NCBI RefSeq assembly: GCF_014201375.1
Contig: NZ_JACHDZ010000001.1
Span: 411,110 to 475,109 of the forward strand
Length of the DNA stretch: 64,000 nt
From: Tunturiibacter empetritectus
Lineage (GTDB): Bacteria; Acidobacteriota; Terriglobia; Terriglobales; Acidobacteriaceae
Direction: 5' to 3'
Position 1 is the stretch's first letter, and each line of letters begins with the position of its first letter. Below, in pieces: positions 17,895 to 26,612 of this stretch. The notes beneath the pieces are model-generated. The model was not told the DNA's origin. It saw only the letters and a list, made by a program, of their open reading frames with translations, and did not search any database. Position numbers and translations under genes: made by a program.

Positions 17895-20095
17895 CTTCGA
17901 ACGGACGACCTACGAAAAATCGCGCAGCAGAGGGCTCTTACGAGACGCGCATTTCTGCGCTCTGCGGCAGTGACCGGTGCCGGCAGTCGATTGCTTGGCT
18001 TTGCTCCATGCGCGCTGCGAGGATGCCTCGACTGCAGAAGACGGTCGTCGTCACCTTTGGAGGGGGAGCGCGTGACGGTAGCCGCTGAGCGCAACACGCT
18101 CTGGTATGCAACTGAGGCGAAACGGTGGCTGGAGGCGGTTCCCATTGGGAATGGCCGAATTGGCGGGATGGTCTTCGGGGGCGTTGGCAAAGAGCGTGTT
18201 GCCCTGACCGAAACGACTGCCTGGTCGGGAGCAGCGAGCGAATCGAACGTGAACCCTGGGGCACTCCAACATCTCGGCGAGATACGCCAGCTCCCTTTTT
18301 CGGGGCGAGTACGGTAAAGCGCGGAAGATGTGCGAAGAACACCTTCTAAGCCACACGACCTCGTTCGGAACGAATCTCCCTTTGTTTGATCTTCTTTTGG
18401 AGTTCGAGGAGCCGGGGCGTGAAACGGCTTATCGGCGAGCGTTAGACCTCGAGACCGGAATCTTAGGGATCGAATATCGAGTGGGGCCGCATCTCTTCAC
18501 GCGTGAGTCGTTCTGCTCCAACCCCGATCAAGTGCTTGTCCTGCATCTTGCAAGTCCCATCGCCGGACAGATCAGTTTTGCGGCGACATTCGATGGAATC
18601 AAGATTCCTGGTGCGGTGAATTCTCTAGGAGACGACACCCTTATCTTTCGGGGGAATGCCTTCGAGGGGCTGCATAGCAATGGGAATCAGGGCGTCTCGA
18701 TAGAGTGCTATCTCCGTCTCCTGCACCAAGGGGGGAGATTTCGGCGGGAAAGGATTCGCTGCAGGTAAAAGCCGCAGATGCAGTTACGTTGCTGGTCGCA
18801 ATCGCGACGAACTATGGTGGCCGCAACCCAGGGAAGATCTGTGACGAGTCTTTGCAGGCCGCAGCCGCAAAATCCTACGCTGAGCTCCGGAGGAATCATG
18901 TTGCCGATTATCGAGAACTATTTAGCAGGGTTCGGATCGATCTGGGATCTCGGAGTGATGCTGCCAATATTCCAACGGATCAGCGGCGGAGGTTGTTGGA
19001 AAGGGGAGCCAGCGATCCAGAGCTATGTGCGCTCTTTTTCCAGTATGGACGGTATCTGACGATCGCTGGCTCGCGTTTAAACTCTCCGCTTCCTCTCGCT
19101 CTGCAGGGAATCTGGAATGACGGGCTGGCGTCCAGTATGGGCTGGACCGACGACTTTCACCTGGACATCAATACAGAACAAAACTACTGGCTCGCCGAGG
19201 TAGGGAACCTCTCGGAGTCGCAAGCTCCACTCTTTGTTTTGATCGAGAAGCTGCGTCAGTCAGGCGGGAACATCCGGTATCTGGATTGCGCTTCAGATGT
19301 GGGAACACTTTCGCTTTAATCGAGATATGGAGTTTCTTCGGGAGCGTTTGTATCCCGTATTCAAAGAGTCGGCCGAGTTTGGAAGCGGAGAGGCTGCTCT
19401 CAATTGATTCCGACACTCTCCCGACGGCGCCCGGAACGCATTCTCCGATGAATCGGATGGACCAGTCACAAGCCAGCCGTGTTTTGGATGCTCCACCATA
19501 TATGTAAGAAAGAACCTCGCACCTCATTGCTCTTTATCCGGAGAACCAGATATCGTCGGAAAAGACTCCGGCGTTGGCAAATGCCGCGCGCGTCACTCTG
19601 GAGCGGCGTATCCATCATCCGAAGTGGGAGGATACTGAGTGGAGCCGCGCCAATCTTGTGAACTACTACGCCAGACTCTGGGACGACGAAGCAGCCCATC
19701 AACATCTCATAGGTCTGCTCTCGAAGGCTACTGGAGACAACCTGCTGACCTACTCGCGAGCTGGCGTGGCAGGCGCGTCCCAGAATATCTTCGCGATCGA
19801 CGGCAACACTGCCGGCGCTGCGGGTATCGCTGAGATGCTGCTGCAATCGCAGGGGGACTCGATCCATCTTTTGCCTGCGCTGCCATCGGCGTGGCCCACT
19901 GGCCGTGTCAGTGGTCTTTGCGCACGAGGCGGATTTGAGGTTGATATGAACTGGCGATCGAACCGGCTTACATTTGCTGCGATTCGTAGCAAACGAGGAG
20001 GAGATTGCACGGTTCGCTATGGAAAAACTTTGAAGCCAATTCACGTAGAAGCAGGTCAAACAGTACGTCTTACGGCGAGGTCGTTTGTGGCGTAG
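17895..20095 (+). pseudogene. Decayed GH95 alpha-L-fucosidase with internal inversion
   Basis: Frames joined in order give a GH95 enzyme: a Tat-like signal (TRRAFLRSAAVTGAGSR), the N-terminal sandwich (LWYATEAKRWLEAVPIGNGRIGG, TETTAWSG), a shift in a T-run at about 18297, RKMCEEHLLSHTTSFGTNLPL, another shift at about 18720, DAVTLLVAIATNYGG and the barrel hallmark LALQGIWNDGLASSMGW then NYWLAEVGNLSESQAPLF. Another shift near 19272 leads to MWEHFRFNRDMEFLRERLYP. The next segment, about 19381-19511, encodes GWLVTGPSDSSENAFRAP only on the minus strand, so it has flipped. The + strand resumes with LIALYPENQISSEKTP, IDGNTAGAAGIAEMLLQS and LLPALPSAWPTGRVSGLCAR. About 180 residues of the catalytic barrel are missing. 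No start codon survives. Confidence 0.88.
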
Positions 20096-20177
20096 CTAAG
20101 ACGATCGAGTCATGAACAGCAGGACGGTTAGGCACTTTATACGCAGACTTGGCAGCGAGAAGAGAGGGAGCGAGTCG

Positions 20178-22481
20178 ATGAAGATTTGGAACTGGGGAAT
20201 GAGAGATCTACGAAGCGACAAGGTTTTTTTCTGTGCCGCGCATTTGCTTCGAACCCGTTTTAGCTTCGGTGTCTTGATCTGGATAGCCTCTGTCAACATC
20301 GTTGCCCCAAGATTTGTCCAGGCACAGTCGAACGATGCAGCGATTCGCTTCGATAGCCGGACCCAGGTCTTTCGTATCGACGCAGCGGATATGTCCTATG
20401 TGCTCGGTATCAACGATAAGAAGCAGGTGCAAACGTTGTATTGGGGAAAGCGGCTTAGTGCAGCGGATAACTTTGCGATGGCACACTCCGATCCCGGGAT
20501 GTCTTCTTTTGATTCCTCGATCAACACTACCCGGCAGGAGTTTGTGGCCTGGGGTGGAGATCTTTACGTTGAGCCCGATCTGAAGGTAACTTTTCCGGAC
20601 GGTAATCGAGATCTGGTTCTGCAATATGTCTCCCACAATGTCGATGGGAAACGGTTGAAGATTCTGCTCAAGGACATCTCACGCGAGGTCTACGTCGAGT
20701 TGCAGTATCAGGTAGACGCAGCGACGGGAGTTCTTCGTCGATCAGCCCAGGTGCAGAATAGGACTTCATCTTCGTTGACGATTGAACAGATCGCTGCGGG
20801 CACCTGGGATCTGCCGCGCGGGACCGACTATCGACTGCGTTATCTGACGGGCCGTTGGGCGGGAGAGTGGAGCCTGCACGAGCAGCTGATTCAACCCGGA
20901 AAGACGATCCTTGAGAGTCGCCGAGGATCTACTGGTGATCAGAACAATCCGTGGTTTGCGATCGACCGAAATGGCTCGAACGATCAAGACAGCGGCGATG
21001 TCTGGTTTGGGGCGCTGGGATGGAGCGGTTCCTGGCAGATGAGCATCGAGCAAGACGAGATTCAGCAGATCCGCATTACGGGAGGGCCTAACAGCTTTGA
21101 TTTTGGGTATAGGCTGGCTGCAGGTGAGCACCTTCAGTCGCCTAACTTTTATGCTGGTTATTCGCACGACGGCATTGGCGGTGCGTCGAGGCTGCTGCAT
21201 CGCTTCGAGATCTCCAGCATCCTTCCGCATGGGCCTGACGCGAAGCTGCGGCCGGTTCTCTATAACTCCTGGGAGGCCACGGAGTTCAAAGTGGATGAAG
21301 CTGGGCAGGATACGCTCGCTGAAAAGGCCGCAAGTATCGGGGTCGAGCGCTTCGTTGTTGACGATGGCTGGTTTGGTCAACGCGCCAGTGATCGTGCCGG
21401 GCTGGGAGACTGGTATGTGAACCCAGTGAAGTTTCCGCATGGCTTGAGGCCTCTGATCGACAAGGTGCATTCGCTTGGCATGGACTTCGGACTCTGGGTC
21501 GAACCTGAGATGGTGAACCCGGACAGTGATCTCTACCGCAAGCATCCCGACTGGGTTCTGAACTTCACTGGCCGGCCTCGCAGTGAGGGGCGCAATCAGT
21601 TGATGCTCAACCTGGCGAGGCCGGATGTGCGCGCGTATGTCTTTCAGTTTCTCGACAAGTTGCTTGACGAAAATGATATTGCCTTTCTCAAGTGGGACTA
21701 TAACCGCAATTGGTCCGAACCGGGATGGCCTGCGGTAGCGCCCGACGATCAGAAGAAGGTCTACATCAACTACATCCAGAATCTTTATTCGATTCTTGAC
21801 GAGTTGCGCGCCAAACACCCCAAAGTAGAGATTGAAAGCTGCTCCGGCGGCGGCAGCCGAGTCGATCTGGGCATCATGCGATATACCGATGAGGTGTGGC
21901 CTTCGGATAACACGGATGCGTTTGATCGGCTGCTGATTCAGGATGGCTTCACTTATGCCTATGCGCCTGGTGTGATGATGGCTTGGGTGACCGACTCCCC
22001 TACGTGGGTGAATCAACGATCTCTTTCTCTTGAATACCGTTTTCTCTCATCGATGCAGGGATCGCTGGGTATTGGCGCAAATCTCAACAACTGGAAGGCT
22101 GACGATTTTGAGACGGCAAAAAGAATGGTGGAACAGTACAAGCAGATTCGGCAGACGGTGCAGCGTGGCTCGCTCTACCGGCTAATTTCCCCGCAAAAGG
22201 GAAGCGAGCAATCTGTAACCGAGACTGTATCAGAAGATCAAAACCATGCCGTGGCGTTTGCGTTTCTGCACTCCAGTCAAATGCTTTATCCCTTTCCGCG
22301 CATTTACCTTCGTGGGTTGAGGCCGGACGCTATGTATCGGATTGCGTCGCTTGATGGCAAGCTTTCGGCGGATACTCCAGCGGTGGCGAGTGGGTCTTTC
22401 TGGATGCAGTATGGGGTGGATGTGGAGTTGCGGGGGGACTTCCAGGCCGCCGCCTTCACTCTGGAAAAATTTGAGAGGTGA
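20178..22481 (+). CDS. Secreted GH36 alpha-galactosidase
   Basis: 767 residues with an unusually long N-terminal extension before the hydrophobic signal segment (FSFGVLIWIASVNIVAPRFVQAQ), then a GH36 N-terminal beta-supersandwich (about 50-330), the (beta/alpha)8 barrel (VLYNSWEATEF, VVDDGWFGQR, GLWVEPEMVNPDSDL) with nucleophile Asp507 in LKWDYNR and the acid/base Asp in the SDNTD motif (576-580), and a C-terminal beta domain. It removes terminal alpha-galactose from oligosaccharides such as raffinose-type sugars or galactomannan side chains. The start at 20178 has GAGGGAG upstream; the in-frame ATG at 20112 has no site. It closes the sugar locus. All key residues are present, in contrast to its GH95 neighbour. 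Confidence 0.93.
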   Translation: MKIWNWGMRDLRSDKVFFCAAHLLRTRFSFGVLIWIASVNIVAPRFVQAQSNDAAIRFDSRTQVFRIDAADMSYVLGINDKKQVQTLYWGKRLSAADNFAMAHSDPGMSSFDSSINTTRQEFVAWGGDLYVEPDLKVTFPDGNRDLVLQYVSHNVDGKRLKILLKDISREVYVELQYQVDAATGVLRRSAQVQNRTSSSLTIEQIAAGTWDLPRGTDYRLRYLTGRWAGEWSLHEQLIQPGKTILESRRGSTGDQNNPWFAIDRNGSNDQDSGDVWFGALGWSGSWQMSIEQDEIQQIRITGGPNSFDFGYRLAAGEHLQSPNFYAGYSHDGIGGASRLLHRFEISSILPHGPDAKLRPVLYNSWEATEFKVDEAGQDTLAEKAASIGVERFVVDDGWFGQRASDRAGLGDWYVNPVKFPHGLRPLIDKVHSLGMDFGLWVEPEMVNPDSDLYRKHPDWVLNFTGRPRSEGRNQLMLNLARPDVRAYVFQFLDKLLDENDIAFLKWDYNRNWSEPGWPAVAPDDQKKVYINYIQNLYSILDELRAKHPKVEIESCSGGGSRVDLGIMRYTDEVWPSDNTDAFDRLLIQDGFTYAYAPGVMMAWVTDSPTWVNQRSLSLEYRFLSSMQGSLGIGANLNNWKADDFETAKRMVEQYKQIRQTVQRGSLYRLISPQKGSEQSVTETVSEDQNHAVAFAFLHSSQMLYPFPRIYLRGLRPDAMYRIASLDGKLSADTPAVASGSFWMQYGVDVELRGDFQAAAFTLEKFER

Positions 22482-22515
22482 GCTTTTGCCGGATGAGAGG
22501 TGCGATTGTTTCGTA

Positions 22516-22711
22516 CATTTTTTTGTGGGCTGGTATGTGGACGTTTTTGCAGGGGTTTTTTGCGAAAAGCGGGTGTTTTGAAATGGTTTTTTGATGGTGA
22601 GAACGTGGTGGAATGCGTGGTAAACGTGGTGTCTTGGCAGTCACTTTTTCGGGGTGGAAAAATGTGCCAGGTTTTGGAGATTTATTTTCTTGGGCTTCCC
22701 GTTTTGGGAAT
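22516..22711. repeat. Dispersed repeat, copy 1
   Basis: An about 195-bp T- and G-rich element shared with 29976-30169 in the same orientation at roughly 80% identity by eye. The best-conserved core is TGGTGGAATGCGTGGTAAAC and the following GTCACTTTTTCGGGG. It fills most of the gap between GH36 and the Met-rich gene (22482-22899). On the minus strand both copies keep the same open reading frame, rich in Lys, Pro and His (TAKTPRLPRIPP). Confidence 0.75.
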
Positions 22712-22899
22712 GCCGGGATAGCAGGTCCGGTTGATCCTTTGAAAGTGGCTATGCTGAGCGGCGTTGAGGTGGTGCTGTTGCGGGGGGCTGCATCGTGAAT
22801 GAATGGATGGTGGCTGGTGTTACGGCACATGCTGTCTGATGTCAGGACCTTTGAATGTCATGGATCTTGATGGCCACGATGATCGTGACGGAGGTTGCG

Positions 22900-23673
22900 A
22901 TGTTCAACATTCGTACTATGCTTTCGGCGACGTTGATCCTGGACGCTGTCCTGCTGGTTGCTTTGCCGGGGCGAGGATTGCAGGACCAGGGCAGGAATAG
23001 CATGGCTGGGATGGACATGAGTGGCGGCAAGGGCAAGATGGGGGATATGGCTGACATGAAGGACATGGGGCCGAGCATGGCTGCCATGGCCGGGCATATG
23101 GCCGTCACTCCCGTGTGGCCGGGGCAGCCGGGCGATGAGGCAAAGGCTAAGGACGTAGTGGCCCAGGCCAAGGCGGCGATGGAGCGGTACAAGGACTACC
23201 GCAAGGCTCTGGCGGATGGATACGTGATTGCGAATCCGAAGCTGGAACAGCCGCAGTACCACTTCAACAACGAGGCCAACGCGCGTGCGTCCGATCTACA
23301 TTTCGATCCAAGCAGGCCGACGTCCTTGCTCTACCGACACACGGAGTACAAGCAGTACAGGCTGGAGGGGGTGATGTACACGGCGCGGCCGAACTCGACG
23401 GAGGAGGAGCTGAACGAGCGGATCCCGCTCAGCGTGGCGCGGTGGCATGAGCACATCAACTTCTGCGAGGCCCCGGCAGATCGCGTGAGGGACTACCAGG
23501 CTGCGCGTCCAAAGTTCGGCATGTTTGGATCGATCCATACCAGAGAGGCGTGCGAGGCCGAGGGCGGAATCTTCCATCCTTATATGTTTACCTGGATGAT
23601 CCACGTCTTTCCGTATGAGAGCAACTTCAAAGACGCCTTTTCGATGAACGACGACGTGGCGCATGTGCATTGA
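22900..23673 (+). CDS. Exported Met/His-rich hypothetical protein
   Basis: 257 residues. After an N-terminal hydrophobic segment (TMLSATLILDAVLLVALPG) comes a methionine-rich stretch (about 36-75) with repeated GMDM, GDMADMKDM and MAAMAGHMA, then a helical region and a His/Tyr-rich C-terminal domain (YHFNNEANARASDLHFDP, RWHEHINFCEAP, FHPYMFTWMIHVFP). Met- and His-rich exported segments of this type bind copper in known proteins, so a metal-related role is possible but is inference; I do not recognise the family. The start at 22900 has ACGGAGG upstream; the longer frame from 22855 lacks a site. Confidence 0.75.
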   Translation: MFNIRTMLSATLILDAVLLVALPGRGLQDQGRNSMAGMDMSGGKGKMGDMADMKDMGPSMAAMAGHMAVTPVWPGQPGDEAKAKDVVAQAKAAMERYKDYRKALADGYVIANPKLEQPQYHFNNEANARASDLHFDPSRPTSLLYRHTEYKQYRLEGVMYTARPNSTEEELNERIPLSVARWHEHINFCEAPADRVRDYQAARPKFGMFGSIHTREACEAEGGIFHPYMFTWMIHVFPYESNFKDAFSMNDDVAHVH

Positions 23674-23686
23674 GGCGCAGTCAGGG

Positions 23687-23863
23687 CTATTCGTTGGCGA
23701 TCATCTCGCGGACTTCGGCGAGATGCTGCTGGAGCTGGGCGATCTTGTGAGGCCAGGAGCCTTCGGGGTCGGGATAGGGTTCTCCGGAGGCGTAGCGACG
23801 CTCGGCTTCGGCGAGGCCCTGGGTGATGTGGGCAAGGCGGTCTTGCAGGGTGGGGCCGCTCAT
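23687..23863 (-). CDS. Small acidic helical protein (58 aa)
   Basis: A complete 58-codon frame opening with MSGPTLQDRLAHITQGLAEA and ending QQHLAEVREMIANE. It predicts two amphipathic helices separated by a Pro-rich turn (GEPYPDPEGSWP), as in small cytosolic helical-hairpin proteins. There is no signal peptide or Cys. It lies 43 bp downstream of the secreted gene at 23907-24449 on the same strand and ends 13 bp from the convergent Met-rich gene, so it may be the second gene of an operon. The ribosome-binding site is weak, and I cannot name a family. Confidence 0.55.
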   Translation of the reverse strand: MSGPTLQDRLAHITQGLAEAERRYASGEPYPDPEGSWPHKIAQLQQHLAEVREMIANE

Positions 23864-23906
23864 GAGGAAGAGCCTATCACTTTGGCTGACCGAGGATGAG
23901 AGAGTT

Positions 23907-24449
23907 CTATTTTGAAAGGACGAGGGATTTGAGGTGGCTTCCGTCGTAGTAGAACTGGTTTGCGGTGCCTACCAGTTTTTCGTAGACGAAGGACTCTCGT
24001 GAGATGGTCACTTTTTTAGAGCCGTAGAGGTTCTGGTAGCTTCCGGGGTGGAGCTTCCAGACGACCATCGGGGCTGCGACCTGGGTGGGAGGGATGACAG
24101 ATACGAGGACTGGTCTGTCTTTTTTGAGGTAGACGAGGGTGAGTTGTTCGAGCTGGCTGGTCTGCTCGCTTCCCTGCGTGGGGTTGCGCTGGATGAGGGC
24201 GACGAGGTAGGAGGTCTTGCCTTTGGGGTAGAAGTTTCCGGAGGTTACTCCCGGGCATTCGCCGGGGTGGTTGCCCTTCCATCGTTGCGGGTCTGTTCCG
24301 GCGAGGTCCCGGGGTTGCAGGATGGTCCAGTTGTCCTGCTGGACTGCGGCGCGGATGGATGAAGGGAGGTTGTTCAGGCAGTCCTCTGCGCGGGCGTGCG
24401 CTGAGAGGGAGAGGAGGATTGCGAAGAGGATGCCTTTTGAGATGCTCAT
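23907..24449 (-). CDS. Secreted hypothetical protein
   Basis: 180 residues with a classical signal peptide (SKGILFAILLSLSAHARAED). The mature domain of about 160 residues starts with a Cys-containing segment (DCLNNLPSSIRAAVQQ), has a second Cys in HPGECPGVTSG that could pair with the first, and is predicted to be beta-rich (LVALIQRNP, QLTLVYLKKDRPVLVSVIPP). I do not recognise the family. It is probably periplasmic and may be cotranscribed with the 58-residue gene downstream. Confidence 0.75.
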   Translation of the reverse strand: MSISKGILFAILLSLSAHARAEDCLNNLPSSIRAAVQQDNWTILQPRDLAGTDPQRWKGNHPGECPGVTSGNFYPKGKTSYLVALIQRNPTQGSEQTSQLEQLTLVYLKKDRPVLVSVIPPTQVAAPMVVWKLHPGSYQNLYGSKKVTISRESFVYEKLVGTANQFYYDGSHLKSLVLSK

Positions 24450-24610
24450 GGTACTAGCTTCGTCTGCCCTGAGAGGTTTTAGCGATACTACCTTTAGGGG
24501 AGGAGACGGTTCGCGCCTACGGACGAATGCCCACGTCTTTGGAATCGAGATCGAGACGTGAGCATGCGGATTGAGGAGAGCGGTTGAAGTTATCCGTTCG
24601 GCCGGCCGAC

Positions 24611-24871
24611 TTAGAGGTTTCGAGCTCTGTTGCCGGTGACGAGGCGAAGGAGCAGGGTGAGAAGGACTGCGCCGACGATGGCGACGATGACGGTGTAGAT
24701 AAGGCCGCCCGATCCTGCATAGCCGAGCTTCTGCATGATGAAGCCACCAACGACGGCTCCGATGATGCCGATGACGATGTCACCGATTGCGCCGTAGCCG
24801 CTGCCCTTCATGAGCTTGCCGGTGAGAAAACCAGCGATGAGGCCAACAATGATCCACCAGATGATAAACAT
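24611..24871 (-). CDS. GlsB/YeaQ/YmgE-family small membrane protein
   Basis: 86 residues of the transglycosylase-associated/GlsB family: a first membrane segment (IIWWIIVGLIAGFLTGKLM), the conserved glycine-rich second segment (GDIVIGIIGAVVGGFIM) and a third (TVIVAIVGAVLLTLLLRL). These inner-membrane proteins are linked to general stress responses in other bacteria; molecular function is not established. AGGAG is eight bases before the ATG. It is divergent from the MgtC-like gene. Confidence 0.92.
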   Translation of the reverse strand: MFIIWWIIVGLIAGFLTGKLMKGSGYGAIGDIVIGIIGAVVGGFIMQKLGYAGSGGLIYTVIVAIVGAVLLTLLLRLVTGNRARNL

Positions 24872-25234
24872 TTCGAACTCTCCTGAGAATTGAGATAGGG
24901 GCCCGCGCAGCTGTGTCGGAGTGGCGTTCGGATCGATACCTGCGGCTCACATCCGGGGGGTGCAATCTTTCAGAGGACATTCCGTTCCGGCGAGTTGTTC
25001 GTATGCAGTATTTTGTGCTCAGATTTGTTTCGTAAGTTTCGGAGAAGCTTATCAGTATCGGGGCTGAAGGGGAAGATAGTTAGAGGCGACACGCTTTGGA
25101 AGAGCGGCTAGCTATTTATCAAAGCTGGTCATTTATCCAGGCTGGTTCTCTATCGAATTGAAGGGTGAAGAAGAGATTTGCGCCTCCGCTGGGTGAATGT
25201 GCAAAGCTATACGGGAGAGGGCGATAGGTAATTT
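24872..25234. other. Divergent intergenic region, nothing else recognised
   Basis: The 363-bp gap between the GlsB-like and MgtC-like genes contains no supported gene, strong hairpin or repeat. An AGCTGGTCATTTATCCA / GGCTGGTTCTCTATC pair near 25125-25155 is an imperfect direct repeat within a probable promoter region. Confidence 0.5.
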
Positions 25235-25969
25235 ATGACGAATCCCTGGCTCCATTGGTGGACGGATTCGGCGTCACTGCTGCACCAGGCGACGTTTCCG
25301 CGCCTGACGCTGGCGTTGGTTCTCGGCGCCTGCATTGGAACGGAACGACAGTGGCGGCAGCGTGCGGCCGGGCTGCGCACGAATACGCTGGTGTGCTTTG
25401 GGTCTGCGGCGTTTGTCGATCTGGGTTCGACGATCGCGCCGGGAACGACGCAGGTGATCGCATACGTGGTCTCCGGCGTGGGCTTTCTGGGTGCGGGGGC
25501 GATTATGAAAGACGGCGGCAATGTGCGCGGATTGAATACGGCTGCCACGCTGTGGTGCTCGGCGGCTGTGGGTGCATGTGCCGGTGCGGGTGAGTTGCTG
25601 GATGCGGTTTTTGTGGCGGTGCTGCTGGTGGCGATCAATTCGGTGCTGCGTCCGCTGTCGCGCTATATCGATCAGCGGTCACTGTCGGTGCTGGAGACTC
25701 ACACGTTTTATCGGCTGAGGCTCTTCTGCGAGACGGAGTTTCAGGGGGAGGCGCTGTATCAATTGACCCGCGAGATCGCGGCGCGTTCGCTGGTGTTGAG
25801 AAAGACGATTTCGGAGCAGGTTGAAGATACAGACAACTCGGTGATCCAGGTCATTCTTGAGTCGCCTGCGCATGATGCCACTCTTCTGGATGGAATCGCT
25901 GAAGAGCTGCGGGAGTTTCCGTGGACTCAATCGGTAGAGTGGACCGAGACCGGGAGCGAGGCGGAGTAG
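25235..25969 (+). CDS. MgtC/SapB-family membrane protein
   Basis: 244 residues. The N-terminal half has four to five membrane helices with the MgtC signature: GACIGTERQWRQRAAGLRTN (conserved Glu-Arg), SGVGFLGAGAIMKDGG and VRGLNTAATLWCSAAVG. The C-terminal half (about 155-244) is a soluble ACT-like domain. MgtC proteins support growth in low magnesium and modulate ATP synthase in pathogens; in soil bacteria the role is uncertain. I see no magnesium-sensing leader in the 5' region. Confidence 0.92.
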   Translation: MTNPWLHWWTDSASLLHQATFPRLTLALVLGACIGTERQWRQRAAGLRTNTLVCFGSAAFVDLGSTIAPGTTQVIAYVVSGVGFLGAGAIMKDGGNVRGLNTAATLWCSAAVGACAGAGELLDAVFVAVLLVAINSVLRPLSRYIDQRSLSVLETHTFYRLRLFCETEFQGEALYQLTREIAARSLVLRKTISEQVEDTDNSVIQVILESPAHDATLLDGIAEELREFPWTQSVEWTETGSEAE

Positions 25970-25980
25970 CTGTTCCTCTG

Positions 25981-26032
25981 CCACGTTCTGATGCCTGTCA
26001 CATTCTGATGTCTGTCACATTCTGATGTCGTG
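25981..26032. repeat. Threefold 17-bp tandem repeat
   Basis: Three copies of CACATTCTGATGTCTGT-like sequence (the first with CACG and GCC changes) sit between the MgtC-like gene and the STAS gene. The third copy contains the stop codon of the STAS gene (26015-26017), so two further stop-codon copies lie just downstream of it. Confidence 0.7.
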
Positions 26033-26362
26033 TTCGCCGACGATGGTGAAGGCGGGGAGGAGGTTGGTCATGATGAGGAGGTCTCGGACCTTTTTGCCGA
26101 TATGGCGGAGCTCGAGCTCGCAGCCTTTGGTGCGGGAGGAGACGTAGAGGCGGACGAGTGCGCCCAGGCCCATGCTGTCCATGTGGGTGAGATGGGAGAG
26201 GTCGAGGATGAGGCGCTGGTGGGTGGGGAGGAGCTGGGAGACGGGAGCGTAGAGGAGCTCGGTGAAGCCCGCTAGCAGTTTACCGTGACAGTGTATGACG
26301 GCTGTGTTGCCGTGGTCTTCGATCTCGAGCGTGAAGGGCGGCGGGGTGGCGGATGCGGACAT
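26015..26362 (-). CDS. STAS-domain anti-sigma-factor antagonist
   Basis: 115 residues forming a single STAS domain (about 9-112). The phosphorylatable Ser63 lies in the expected MDSMGLGALV motif after strand LILDLSHLTHM. Such proteins release a sigma factor by binding its anti-sigma kinase; a PP2C phosphatase dephosphorylates the serine. No kinase is adjacent, but a SpoIIE-type phosphatase is encoded at 52458-53873. Cytosolic. It is convergent with the MgtC-like gene, and its 3' end lies in a tandem repeat. Confidence 0.9.
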   Translation of the reverse strand: MSASATPPPFTLEIEDHGNTAVIHCHGKLLAGFTELLYAPVSQLLPTHQRLILDLSHLTHMDSMGLGALVRLYVSSRTKGCELELRHIGKKVRDLLIMTNLLPAFTIVGEHDIRM

Positions 26363-26612
26363 GGGCGCTCCTTTGGGAGCCTATTCTATCGTTTGGAGTG
26401 GGAGAGGGATCGTGTTTCTGCGCGAATGCCCGTTTGCGCGCGGCGGGCGGCTTGAAGTACGCACCCAGCTTTGACAACTCATTTGCAGAGTTGTAGGTTT
26501 CATCTTATTCACAGATCTACCTGGAATCACAGATCTATCTGGACCTGCAACGCAGTTATTCCGGGCCTTTCTCTTGCAGTCTCGAGTTACTCACGACTTT
26601 TTGGAGGCGAAG

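Noticed and set aside
20766..22016. A 416-codon minus-strand frame over the GH36 gene
   Set aside because: His/Arg/Pro-rich shadow; GH36 catalytic motifs are on the + strand.
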